Source: Thamnaconus septentrionalis
Taxonomy: Eukaryota; Chordata; Actinopteri; Tetraodontiformes; Monacanthidae
Assembly: GCA_009823395.1 (NCBI GenBank)
Contig: CM020515.1
Location: forward strand, 14,268,489 to 14,332,488
Direction: 5' to 3'
DNA length: 64,000 bases
The first letter of the stretch is position 1, and every line of letters begins with the position of its first letter. Below, in pieces: positions 9,585-22,347 of the stretch. The position numbers and the translations under genes are program-made. The notes under the pieces were generated by a model, which did not search any database, had not been told where the DNA came from, and saw nothing but the letters and a program-made list of their open reading frames with translations.

Positions 9585-12350
9585 TTGGGGACTGCGTCAA
9601 GTGGTACGTCTGCATTACTGTGTGTTTTATTGGTCTCAGTTTGTCAGCAGCTTTTCTTGTCTTTGTCCCCTCACGACAATATGGAAGGTCCAACAGAGCA
9701 TCAGTTCTACCAGGAATTTTGCGCTGAAATTAAGTCATTTTTGCAGAAGGCGGTAAACAAAGAGCTCAGATATGTGATTTTTTTTTTTTTTTTTTTTTGG
9801 GGTAATTACTCATTCAGAGCTGCTGGATGAGTCACACTGAAACAAAAAAGGGCAGCAGACTTTCGTCTATTTTCCGACTCCAAAGCCTGTTAGAATATGG
9901 CATATTAACAGTGAACACGTTATGAAGAACTATGCTGCTCACTTATTAAAGAGTGAGCGGCAGCACAGCCTCCAGTCAGAGCATGAAAGGTCTTTCTCTT
10001 AATAAATAAAAACTGGCGCCGAGCTCCATTGTTCACCGCGACAGGAAATGCAAAAATTGGATGGAGGGGAAAAAAAAAAAAAAGAAACTCTGAAAGGCAG
10101 GCGTGTGGCTGACCCCGTGCGCCGCTCAAAAGTGAAAAAAAAGAAAAGAAAAAACACACACAATGCGAGAGGCGTGACCCCCACGTGCACCGCGGTCACG
10201 GCTGGACGCCTGAACCTCCTCTGTGTGTGTTTTTTATAAACGTTCCCATTTCCACTGGCCACGCTGCACCTCAGCGTGGGCGGGTAACAATGACAAATGA
10301 TTAGACACACCTGTATTATCTCTGTGAGTGTGTGCAGATGTGTGTGTTGTTTTTCTTTTTCTTTCACTTCCTCATGTGATGTGTGTCATGTGTGTGGGAA
10401 GAGTTCGCTGAATGCCTTTTTTGTATTTTTATTTTTCGCAAAAACTCTTTCATGATGTTGCGCAAGGGACCTTCGCCCTGTGAATCGCCAGCTGTGATGC
10501 AACAACAATCGCGGCAGAGAGGCTTCAATTATTAGCGGCCACAATCGACCTCCTCCTCCTCCGCTGTGAAGACCCGCCTGCGAAGTAAACTGCACCCAGT
10601 TAGCTGTCAGCTGCTCAGCTGTGCACTGCTGATCACGTCACTTGTCGTGCAAGGCTGATTTGAAGTGTGTGAAAGGCTCATTTGTTCGCAAGATAAAAGC
10701 GATATTTCTAAACTTTCAACAAAGTCCGATTGCGATTTGCAGGCGTTTCCATTGGATGGTGTGAAGCGCATAAGCCATAACTCTCGTAAAATCTGCAAGA
10801 TATTACGAGAATTACCTTTGCTTTTGTTTGTTTACATTTGTTTGCTGTCGAGAATGGTTTTTATATTTTTCTCTTTGATTACTTGTAAAAAATATTCCGT
10901 CTCCTCGTCCGTCCAAACATAACGAGGCATTTTCACTTGAAGTGAACTGGTGACGTGACCCCGTACGTCACGTCCGCTGACGTCTAAATGCAAAAAGTGT
11001 TTGCATTACATTTTTGGGATATACCTCTATATCAATCCGTCTGAAAAACCACCTCATGAGAGCGTCAAAACCTTTTAACCATATTTGAGAGGTTTTTCGA
11101 AATTTAGACGATTCCATGACCAGTTTTTTATTGCAAAATTTAGGTCTGGTGCAATTCTAGGCGTAAATGGAAACGTAGAATGTCTGCATGGTAACTAACG
11201 GAGCTTGTTTTGCCGTCAACAGTTTTAGTGTTTGATGCCCTGGTTGGGAGGATGGCAACACTGGTAAAGTTTGACCCCGACCAACATAGGTCATAGTTCA
11301 CAAGGAAGGCAGACAGGTGAGAAAATCCCCTGGAGAAGGCAGTAGGTAGCTATGAGAATTTTGTTTTGACATTTTGTCGTGACAACTGAAGACTTAAACT
11401 TTATCCACACAATGCAGTTCATTGAGACGTAAGACACGGCATCAAAATACAAAAACAATCGTACACTCTAGATCTCTAGCGTCAAGTCAGGGTTGGATGA
11501 ACTGTGGCTGCTACAAAAAATCCACTCCACAAAACAGGCTATAAATCATTAAAACTGACAGCTTCTCATGGCTGTCACTGGAGGACACAGTCAGTCATTC
11601 CCCGACGGCACTCTGGGACAAGAATCGGCCACTGTTTTTGCACTAGAAGCGAGAGGTCGCGCAGCAAAGTGAACGTTCTCTCCGCTCTCAAGGCAGCGTG
11701 ACGAGGCCAATAAAGTGACTCAGCCGTTTGTGCAGGAGGTGGAAAGTTCATTTCATTGTAAACAGATTTTTAGATGTGCAGATTCGTGTTTGGATATCTA
11801 GATTGGGGCTGAAGCAACGCCGCCTTTCTTTCCGGAAACCGTCGTCACTTCCAACTGCGCCGCGGCTCCGTCCTAATAAGGGTTCGTGTTCGGGGACATA
11901 AGTCACTGTTTGACAAACAAACACTGTTATCAGAGCAGGGCCGCATGATAAACCTCGCTAATTATGTCCAAGAACCGATAAAGTAAACGCAAAAAGAGGA
12001 CAAAGCTTTACTACTCATGCTAACATTCCTACGTTTTTTCCATCGTCTGACCTATAATTTTCAAATTTTAAACTTGGGTGGTCTGGGCTTGCTTGATTAT
12101 TAAGACCGTTACTAGATCATCAGCGAGCCCTCTGTTTAAAGCAACCTGCAGAAAAAACTGATACACTGTTCTGCTTCTAACATGTTTGGGAGTAGACAAA
12201 AACAACTGCGTTTTTTGGAGAAGTACCATATTCCCAGACATGCAAATTTTAATACACCCTTGCCAACTATTAGAGCGAGTGTGACAGCGGCATTCCTGTC
12301 ACTATGCCTCCAATTGATCATGCGTCCTGGCTACTTGGCCAAAGGGATAT
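9585..12350. other. Intergenic, no gene recognised
   Basis: This holds MITE copy 3 (10683-11176), a poly-T run near 9779-9798 and A-rich tracts around 10070-10155. A short open frame at 9681-9779 looks peptide-like for about 33 codons but runs into the poly-T. Nothing else could be supported. Confidence 0.5.
10683..11176 (+). mobile_element. MITE-like element, copy 3
   Basis: This copy is collinear with the reverse complement of copy 1 over about 490 bp. Shared landmarks in order are ATAAAAGCGATATTTCTAAA, GAAGCGCATAAGCC, TTGCTGTCGAGAATGG, TTTTCTCTTTGATTACTTGT, the TTCACTTGAAGTGAA palindrome, the CCCGTACGTCACGTCCG core, CTGAAAAACCACCTCATGAG and the end AAATGGAAACG. The left terminal repeat is eroded. 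Confidence 0.75.
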
Positions 12351-12424
12351 CCTTTTGGCCCAATGGTTAAGCACGCATGGCTATTACCCGGGAGTCCCGG
12401 GGTTCAAAGCCCGCCCTGGTCCTC
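12351..12424 (+). repeat. tRNA-derived relic (SINE head or tRNA pseudogene)
   Basis: An A-box-like TGGCCCAATGGTTAAGC is followed, about 32 nt later, by a B-box-like GGTTCAAAGCC, the spacing of a pol III internal promoter. Only three of five T-stem pairs form and no clean anticodon arm is seen, so it is not a functional tRNA. A near-palindrome, GGCCAAAGGGATATCC plus TTTTGGCC, overlaps its 5' side. Confidence 0.4.
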
Positions 12425-13754
12425 TGCGCCTTGCCACACGAGCAAAGGAAGTAAAGAATGTTCTTCTCTGCTCACTTCTGGGCATCACAAAGCAGATCCG
12501 CCACCTTCAAAGAGCAGCGCTCGGCGCTCCGAGGAGACATCAGGGCTGGAGAAACCGAGATTGTCATCGGCTCATTCTTGCGCTAATGAGACTGTTGACG
12601 GAGGCACCGCACGTCCTGGAAGACTAATGGGGTTTTTTAACAAACGCACCAAAACAGAAGTGAAGAACGTGGTTGTTTCCTCCAACCAAAACAAACAACA
12701 GGGATTATTTAACTCACACCAGCTTCCCTCCCGCTGCAGCTCCATCCGGAGACACTCGACCGCAACAACCACCAAGAGTGGAATGTTTGACCTTTACCTT
12801 TTTTTGGAGCAGCAGCAGCAGAGAAAGTCGGGCGAGCGCCCTCCCACTGTCTTGTTTGATGTTTGTGGGGGCGACTCTGTGTGAGCGGCGGGAATATTAA
12901 AAAGGCCTCGTCCACCCGGAATGCCGCACGGCTCCATTATGGATGCAGACCGGCGCTGTTTACGCGCCTTAATCCTTTTGTCATACACAGAGACGAAGGT
13001 GCGCGTCATTACGAACCCCGCGCATGTACACACTCTGAACTTCTTAAACCTTATTTAGCAAGGCAGCGCAGCCTTGAGGGAAAAAGAGACATTTGTCAGG
13101 TGGCAGAGTCGTCCAGGGGCTGCCTCGCAGAAAGGCAGAGCGGGAGGCGCCGACAGGTGCCCTGACCCAGAGTCTTCCTGCATCCAGGCCAAGCATTAGT
13201 GACCATGGGGTCATGTGGAGGTCAAGTCAACAACTACGGTGGCGACCATGACTTCTTTCGCTGCTGTTTGGTTGTTTTTGCTCAACCAGTTTGTTTGTTC
13301 TTCTTCTTTTTTCAAATCACGTGAAAAGGGACGATGACTGCAAGGTCTGCCAACCAGAAAGGGGAAGCGAGTGATCGGAAAAAGAAGAAAAGCCTTTTGT
13401 GGTCATCTCTGTTTTTCTGTTAAAACAAACAACAAAAAAAGAGCAGCACTGCCAGGTCTGATACATGAAATATGGCGAAGGGTGCAGCCAGACTGATCTC
13501 TTCAGCAGCTGAGTGGCTTAGATCATCATGACAAATCAGGACTATTTAATAACTACCTCATCAACATCCCACACCTAATTGGCATGATTTCTCAGACAAT
13601 TACTGGCAACTGAAGGGAGTTTTTTCTGGAAGATCTTGCTGGCAACATGGACGAAATATCAGAGTTGCTCCATGCAGATGATCCAGGTAGGGCCACGTGG
13701 AGTTATTACAGCTGCACGTCCAGGAAAAGTAGTGATTTGCTGCACTTCTTATGA

Positions 13755-13867
<113 letters not shown>

Positions 13868-15240
13868 GTATCTGGTACAACATGAGTGAAGACGGCGGCT
13901 TCTTCTGTTGAACTTGGCTGCTCTCCGCTCATTTGTCACAGCCAATCCTCTTTTCTTTTCTTTTTTTCACATCTCTTGTACTCCTCATCTGCGTTATCTC
14001 ACTCCATTTCCTCCTGTTAGCGTCTGTATCGCGCCCTAATCTTAATGACCTCCATTCCACTTGTCAGGCTGAGCAAAGAGTCTTATCTGCTGCTCCATCT
14101 TCTCAGTTATTCTTCTCACATTATGGGACGTTTGATGTCGTCATCATGGAAACTCGGCTCTCGGCATCACTGCCACCAAAACAGCTCAACTACACCAGAG
14201 GTATTTCATTTTTGTTTTTGTTTTTTCATGCATGACTAAGTCCTCCTTTTGTTTTGTTTTTTTTGTTTTTTTCAACCCAACTCCAACAAAGAAGCAGATG
14301 CTGTCCTCGCCGTATTTAATTAAACGCCGTGTCTCTGCTTGCACGGCTGCTTCCCCAACACATTTGTTCCACGCCGTAGAGGTACCTAAACGGGCCTCGG
14401 GTGTCTCTCATTTTCCCATTAAAAGTTTCAGCTGACCTCACTCATAAATGAAACTACCACACAAGCAGCCTGACTGGCGGGAAGCGAGGCCCTTATCTCA
14501 AAAAGCCGAGATCAACGCACTCGGTCTGCACTGCGATGAAGTCCAAAGCAAAACAAAGAGCTCATCCATGAAGGTCGACTGTGCGTCACAAACCGAACGT
14601 TACTTTATTAGTCAACGGAGACCGACAGCCTTATCGTTTCCCACGTGCACTGAAGATGAATCATGTGCACCGGGGGGGAAAAAAGCCTACAACGGTCAGT
14701 GTTATGGTCATTCAGGAGGACTGACAAGCAGCCAAGCTGCATCGACGACTTAATCATTCATGAAAAAAAAAACCCACAAAATATTAACAAGTCACGCAAC
14801 GGAGTGGAAGCAGCACAGTAGCTAAAGATGAAATATGGGTCAAGAACGATGAGGGTAAATAAAAGTCCTCCTACAGTTCATCTGAAGGTCTCCCTGCGTC
14901 AGTGAAGCAGGTCCGTCTGTGCTGTATATGTTAGAAACAGGACACAAACCAGCGACGTCTGCGCAGGGTAAAAATGTCTGGGAAGTCCTGAAATATCTGA
15001 GAGGCTGTGGGAAAAAAATCGACAGATATTCCTCTCCCTGAATTCCCTGAAAGAAACCAATGCCATTTCCTGCAAGTTTAAACATAAGATAATTATGCTT
15101 TAATACCTAAATTGCTACAGCAACTGCCGTGCTGCTGGTGGATCCACCTGCAGCAAGTCGGCGGCTGGAAACACTGAGGCGGCTGTGCAATGCAGGTAAT
15201 GCAAAGAGCAAACAGAGTAAATCAGGCAGTAAAACAGATG

Positions 15241-15242
<2 letters not shown>

Positions 15243-15276
<34 letters not shown>
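15243..15276. repeat. (CA)17 microsatellite
   Basis: A short uninterrupted CA array. Confidence 0.95.
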
Positions 15277-15277
<1 letters not shown>

Positions 15278-17952
15278 GTTCCTGTATATTTCCTCCCTGC
15301 GTCCCTCTCAGTCCTTCACAAGGATCTACTCTCACTCACTACACAGACACTCACTCTCATGCCTGTGCTTTAAAATCTTCCACTTAAAGACCTTCATACG
15401 GGTGGCTTCAAAAAAAAAAATCCCCCTATGGACGACCCCTGACAGCAGATCATGGATATTTGATGCGCTCAGCTTGAGGAGAACCTAGCACTACAAAGGA
15501 AGCGCAGCGGAGGGAAAGGCGAGGTGGCTCTCAGAAGGGGAGCAGGAAATAAAGCCTCAGCTGAGAGATGACACGAATCATAACACTTTAAAGACGGAGA
15601 GCCGGCGGGAGTGAAGGCGCCTCCACCAGGTGAGGCGTTTGGAGAGAAATGCCGGCGAATGATGTGAACCAGGAAATGAGCTCCCGCTTATGTAAGAGAA
15701 CAAAAGTCACAAGTTGAAGTCAGGTTCTTATCAGAGAAAATGTAGGTCGAAGACGGTGCCATTTCTTTCCAAATGGAATGAAGGTCTTAATGACTGGAAT
15801 GTAATTAGGTCAGGGCCACTTGATTCATTCGTAGGTCCAGAGAAGAACTCCAGCTTCCAGCCGCTTAGTTGGATCTTGGACATGGGTCAAACTGTGCATC
15901 GGCGACATATCAGTGCCCTTTGTGACATAATTAAGGGGGCAATTTCCATGTGTGTCTCTAAAAACAACAAGCACTTGTTGTTGTTAGAGAGTGAATTTGC
16001 ATGATATGGGACTCGAAACGTGCAGCAAAGTTTGGGAATGTGGGAAACTGGCATGTCAGCATTTTTAAAACGTGTGGAAATTTCAACGCCAAAGTGTCTT
16101 TTGCAGTAATGAGACGCTGAAGTGTGATGAAGTCACCACTGCCATCTCCTGCGAGTGTTTTCCTTTCTTTTTTTTTGACTGTCGACTGCGACGCAGGTCA
16201 ATGTCTCCCTCTGTCAACTCAAACAAACATCAACAGACTGACATCAGCGCGCTCCCCAGTGACACAGAGCCACGTGTTGATTTCTCTTTTCTTTTTCTTT
16301 ACCGACTCTCACCAGGCGCCGTCGACGGTGAAAACTCAAGTGAAAAGCCTCATTTAGGGACAGACAAAACAACATCACTCATGACCAGCCTGGCCTTTAT
16401 CCCAGTCGGTAGCACCGACAGCAAGCAAAATATCACTCAAGAATGAGTCATGTGAAATGGCGATTTGAATGAAAACTTTCATTACTACCCCTGCAAAAAA
16501 ATAAAACACTCAGGAATTATTTTGTGAAACTGCCTACTGGCCACAAGTGTGTGATTTTTTTTTTTTTACACTTGTTAATTCGCTTTAACCCTGTAATGGG
16601 CGGTGAAGCAGACTTCACACGTCACTAGCCAGCGGCGGGAGGGAAGCTGTGAGGTGGACGACGTGCAGCCTGTGGCAAAAAGCAAGAGTTGAGCTGCCGC
16701 AGAGATAAAGCGGCGGTTGTTTGTGCTCTGTACTGTGATAATGGGCCGTGTCAGGGGCGCAAGAGGAACCACACTTGACCCTCGACCCCCACGCATTGTC
16801 GCGGGAGAGGGGAGGGGTCGAGGTGGAGTATTTTCAGCTTCTCCCCAACGACGCGGCCGTGATAAAGCAGAAAATAACTCCATGCCGTAAACTCCTCGGA
16901 GAGTTCAGATGGAAAAGCAAAACCCTGTTGAGTGGCTTTCATCACTGTTTTCCTTCAAATCCCTTCGCAGCCACTCCGCCTGTATTGATTGCCGCCGATA
17001 AATCTTTTTGTTCCCGTCTCCGCCATGTGTGGTCCCCCGAGCGCTGAGGAGGGATTTTGCTTCCCAATCCGACGGCATCCTCTGCGCAGCCATCCATTAA
17101 AGCCGACACGGACACATCCGAGCGTTCTAAACTCAGAAACATTGGATGCTGCGCTCCGTCACCGGGGGAGACTCCTGGGCGCGCAGCAGCAGCAGCCTGC
17201 GAACATGTGAGCGAGTGGGCCGCTTCATTAGTGAGTAATCGCATAATCCATGCGGCTGTGATTAATGTATGTCACGCAGAGACAAGTGATTCCATCATCA
17301 CAGCCCACTTAGTTGTGACAAGCCGCTGTGTCTTATCTACGCGGAACATTCCCGCCGTGACCCATGTGAACCGAGAACACGCACAATTCCTCACGCCAGA
17401 GTGTGCAAATCCAATGCCAGCTAACCCAGTGATGCCAGGGGGGTCAGAATGAGAATTAAAAGGACCAGCAAGGAGACTAAAGGAGGCAGAGTTGAGCCTT
17501 GTTGACCCTAAAGTCCAGTTCCGATGATAAGTTGTGAGCGAGAGTGTTAACATGGCGGCCTTGGGCACAGTTCAACTCTGCTCAAATAAGGAAGTGGGTC
17601 CCACCTTCAAGTTGAAAACCAAAACAAACACAGAGCCGCTTGGTAAGGTGTTGAAGAGGGAAACCAGCGAAGTGGTCATTGTTGACATTTTCAAAGTAAA
17701 ATAATAAAAACTACAAAAATATAAATGAACGTGATAAAACACATTTCATACAAGTGTAGAAATCTGTGAATGTTAAGTTCAAAGGAAGAGTATGTATTTA
17801 TGAATTTTAGAATTTGAGGCTTTTCATTCCAATTACGTTTCAAGGCAAAAATTAAATTACAATCTGATTTTTCATTTAACTTCAGCAAGCAAAAAGTAAT
17901 GTAATTCTAAAGTAAGACTGCCCACATAAGCGCAATTATTTTCTCCCATCGA

Positions 17953-17975
17953 AATATATATATATATATATATAT
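17953..17975. repeat. (AT)n microsatellite
   Basis: A short AT dinucleotide run in AT-rich sequence. Confidence 0.9.
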
Positions 17976-18484
17976 TTGTATATGAAATTAAATTGCAAGT
18001 GCATGACATCATGTTCACTCCAGCAGCGGCTTGGCAAGTTACTGCAGAAGACTCAAACTGTGCAGTACATTTTAAACGGATCAGTCGAACTGAAGTGGAA
18101 TCAGACTGATGGACTTTGATGGATCATTTACTTTGTCTGTGTAGGTTGGCACTAAAAATACCCCCTTAAATCACTGCAGCCTGAGGGTGGGTCGTGTCTC
18201 TGCGGTGTTTTTTTTCTGTTATTTTTTTAAGGGAGATGAGTTCTAAAATATGGCATGCTGACATTACAGAAAGAGTCCGAGGCCTGACAGCCTGAATGTC
18301 TGTCAACTTGACTTGATCCGTTCAGAGAGACAGCTGACTCCGGCGGCCGGACTTCCCCCTTATTCCAAAACACGGGATGGATGGACGGGGCGAGGCTGCG
18401 ACAGCTGCCCGTTACTCAGTTTTTTTGGCGAAACTTTATTAAAAATAGCCGCAGCGCGGTACGTGGCTTTTCTCTGAACTGTAC

Positions 18485-18486
<2 letters not shown>

Positions 18487-18550
<64 letters not shown>
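18487..18550. repeat. (GT)n microsatellite
   Basis: A GT array with a single C interruption near its 3' end. Confidence 0.96.
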
Positions 18551-18551
<1 letters not shown>

Positions 18552-21180
18552 CATTAAATGATAAAAACTCGTACATAAAAGCAGCTTTATCTGCACTTAC
18601 TTGTTGTTACACTGATTAAAAATAATTGGCCCGTAGAGAGGCGTTCTGTGAGAGAGTTGGTTCATAAATGGATAAACAGGAAGTCTCTTATGTGGGCTGA
18701 GTGATTTTAAGAAGCCATTATTAATGGCCCTCGCATTTACAGCGGGCTGGTATTGATTAAATTTCACAGATAAATAAATCTCCCTCTTAATCGCTGGGAA
18801 AAATTACAGCTGCTGCCTGCACAGCTTTGACACACGCGGCGGTGGAGCCGAGGCACAAACGCTATTCATCATGGGACTTTCTCCAATAGGATAAAGAGTT
18901 TTGGTTTCCGGCTGATACTCAGAGGGGATGTGGTGGTCAGTGAGCAACAGGGCGCTATAATCGAAAACACAATTTTGCGTGAAAAGATGACCGGTTTGAG
19001 TAGAAGCTGCACTTCGGTTGAATGGGGTGTGTGTGCCATTGATGCGACGCTTTCTGACTGCACTCACACGCGTCTACGCAGCGAAATGCAAATCGGCGCT
19101 CCTTTCTGACAAGCGTTTTAGGCTCGGTGTTGATTCATTTTGATTGTGGCTGCTAAAACGACTCTCACGCGGGTCTCGTGAGGCTCGTCATACTGACAAG
19201 AACATTTTTCTCTGGTGAACGCAGGGGAGGTTGCATCAAACATAGTTGGGAATTCTAAGGTCGACTCCTGCAGCAAAGGCTGCAGTGAACCACTCCAGGG
19301 TCTGGTCTGGCTGCTGTCGCACTCGACGACACACTGAGAAACGTGGAAGAAATCCACTCCAGCCGCAGAGCAGCAGAGTCGAAGACGGCGGCGGCGGCGA
19401 CGACGACAGGCAGCCGCGCGGCAAAAACAACAAACTAAATAAAGAAAGTAATCGCTGACATGTTTATCCCCGTCTGTGATTTATCTCAATAAAAACATCC
19501 TGCCGCATGTCCTGCACCTTTGCAAGCAGTCGCCATAGCGAGTGTGTCTGTAAATGGATTTCCCTCGCCGCTAAAAGAGGCTTTTTCTCCCCGAGGGGAT
19601 CTCATTAAAGGAAGTGAGTGCCGCTCTGTTACCGCCGCACTGTTAGGTGTACTTGGGGAAAGATTTAATAAACTCTAAACTTATCCGTTTACGCCGGCAC
19701 GTGCCCCCGAAAGTTGGGGAGGCGAAATCGGCCATCAGGCTGCAGCTGCGGGTGACGCAGGAGTCGATGTCGATTCAATAAGCAGTAGATGTTTCCTGCC
19801 GTTAACAGGAAGGGATTGGTTCTAATGCTTCCTGTTCAATTGTGCACATAAACAGTGTGCGCCTGCACGTTCATGCCAAGTGCGTTGCAGAGTGCGTAAG
19901 TGTGTGCGTGTGTGGCACAGAAAGAAAGGAATCGTGTTTTTTTTTTACCTCTGTGCTTTTGCTGGCCACAAATAGATTGCATCATTATTCTATTTATATC
20001 ATTGTTTCTGGGATACTGAGTTAAAGTAAAGCAAAGTAAAACTGTATTTCCTGACATTTAAAATGATGTCAAATTCGAGTTCCTCTCATAATTTATGAGG
20101 GAATTATGTTAACATTTCTTTTGTTTTAAAACACCCCAGAGAATGGGAATAAGTCGGTCCTTTGTTTTTCGTACGTTTCCTCCAAGTGAGGACTGAAACA
20201 CTCGACCCATTTTGATGTCACAAAGGGCAAAGGAAATCACTCTAAATTTCATTGCAACAGCACCAGCCTTCTAAGACCTCCTTGCAGTCACCCTTTGTTT
20301 TTACCCCCCTTTCAAACAAGTAGAAGACACCAGCATTTTAATGGAGGCTGTAAACAGAGGGGTAAGTCCACTGTGCAATTCTGCTCCACTGAGGACTATG
20401 AAAAGTAAAACCATTAAAACACAAACCTGAACACAAGATCATTTTTCTCTCTCTTCCTCTTTGTTTCTGTGAATGTTGGCGAGTATTGTATGCACCAATC
20501 AAGCGGCTATGAATGGGTTCACACCCGGGCCTAAGTGGAGCCCGGTGGCAGAATCGAGGTGGACCTTTTGCAATCCAGAGTGACAGCTCTTTGTCGTGGC
20601 GGCTATTCTTAGCCTTCTCACGTCCATGGCGGAGGCCCGTCTGAACCTGCAGAGCCTGGCGGGATGTCCGCAGTCACTTGATGGGTGCTGACACCATCAC
20701 TCCACTTTGCACCTGTTCTCTGTACCACCGCAGGACACCATCCAGCGCTCGCTTATCGCTCCTTTTTGTTTCTGCATGTATGGCTCCGTCACCCCCCCTC
20801 CGCCCGCCCGAGTCACCCTGCATTAAGGCCCGGTTTGCACACACAGAGCAGACGTGAGAGAAAACACAAGCCCCGGTCTTAGCCTCTCATCGTCCCGCTG
20901 AGAGAAAAAAAAAAAAATGAGAAAGAAAACCGATAATTGCAGCGACGCGCTAATGCCGCCCCGTCTTTGCAACCTCAATTTGCATCGTGTCAATTATGCG
21001 CTGCATTTTACAACACTACAAATGCATTTCAGTTTTTAAATGGCCCACACTTGACATGCCCTCACACCAGAAATCACAAAGGTCAAAGTGATTTGTCTCC
21101 AGTACGACGTGTTTATGAACATGACGGGTCAATGAGAGGGGCCACAGAACCACAGAACGCTTGTGTCCACAGATTATGTC

Positions 21181-21296
21181 AATCTACCTATCCATCTGTC
21201 TGTCTATCTGTCTATCTATCTATCTATCTATCTATATATCTATATATCTATATATCTATCTATATCTATCTATATGTCTACATATCTATCTATGTA
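21181..21296. repeat. Imperfect (ATCT)n array
   Basis: Tetranucleotide ATCT repeats with ATAT, TGTC and TACA interruptions. Confidence 0.9.
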
Positions 21297-22274
21297 TGTG
21301 GGTTCAAAGGCAGGGAAGATGAGCAGGATTTGCTTGTGTTACTATAACAGGAGGTGTGTGTGGCTGATCCTGCCTTGTCAGTAAGGAGCAGGGTCGGGCT
21401 GCAGTGATGTTACTTTCTATAGTGGATTCCACATTTCGCTAGAAAAAAAATAAAAATAAAAATTCCTGAAGCCCACTGAGCTAAAAATCACATCCATCCC
21501 CTGTGAGCAGGAACCGGGCTAATGGGTGCACAGCCTCGCCTTAAATACGCTGCCTCTTCGCTTCCATACTTGAAAGCCGCCCAGTCAAGGATGACGATTG
21601 TATAAAACAACAACAAACAACAACAAGTGCGATCACACTGGTGCATATTCACAGCCATCAGCATCTGCTGCTCTCTTACAGATGGACTATACGGCTCCGT
21701 GAACAATGGTCGCGATGCACCTCAGAAGACTCTGCGCTCTGCCCCTCATGCATCTTTTAACTCGGCATCTGTAAGACTTGTCATGAATGTCATTTCAGAG
21801 GAAAATATGAAACAGTAGGGCGTTGTGATAAGCTATAAATACATGCAGCGAGCCGGTATTCATAAAAAATATATATACTGTATTACCCGGAAGCCGTAAA
21901 TACCAAAAAAATGAATACAAAAAACCCTCCCCAGTACACTTGAATGTTCAGCTGTTCATGGGCTGTCATCAAGTTGTAATGACCACCTGCCCAGTGCCTC
22001 GCAATCAGCCACATCGCAATCTGGAGTGCATTGTGAAATCCTCAACCGCGAGCTCTGTCGCACCTTCATGAACGTGCCCGTGTAGTAGAGACGCTGTTTC
22101 ACTCAGTCGGCGGAAAGAAATTGCGTGGGCCGCACGTCAATGGCGGTGGACGGGAGTAATGTGGACGTGATTGCGTGGTTTCTCACTCGGGCTCCAGCAT
22201 AGGGACACATGCCTACCAAGGGAGCCGGGAATGAAACTCATCACCGAGGGAGGCGGTGGCTCAACAGTCTCATA

Positions 22275-22276
<2 letters not shown>

Positions 22277-22309
<33 letters not shown>

Positions 22310-22347
22310 GGTGCGTGTGCGTGTGCGTGTGCGTGTGTGTGTGTGTA
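22277..22347. repeat. Imperfect (GT)n array with GTGCGT units
   Basis: A GT array grading into GTGCGT hexamers, then returning to GT. All of it is alternating purine-pyrimidine sequence. Confidence 0.93.

Noticed and set aside
9681..9779. Peptide-like frame starting MEGPTEHQFYQEF
   Set aside because: It is only about 33 codons before a poly-T run, with no splice donor and no known domain. It may be a gene relic but cannot be supported.
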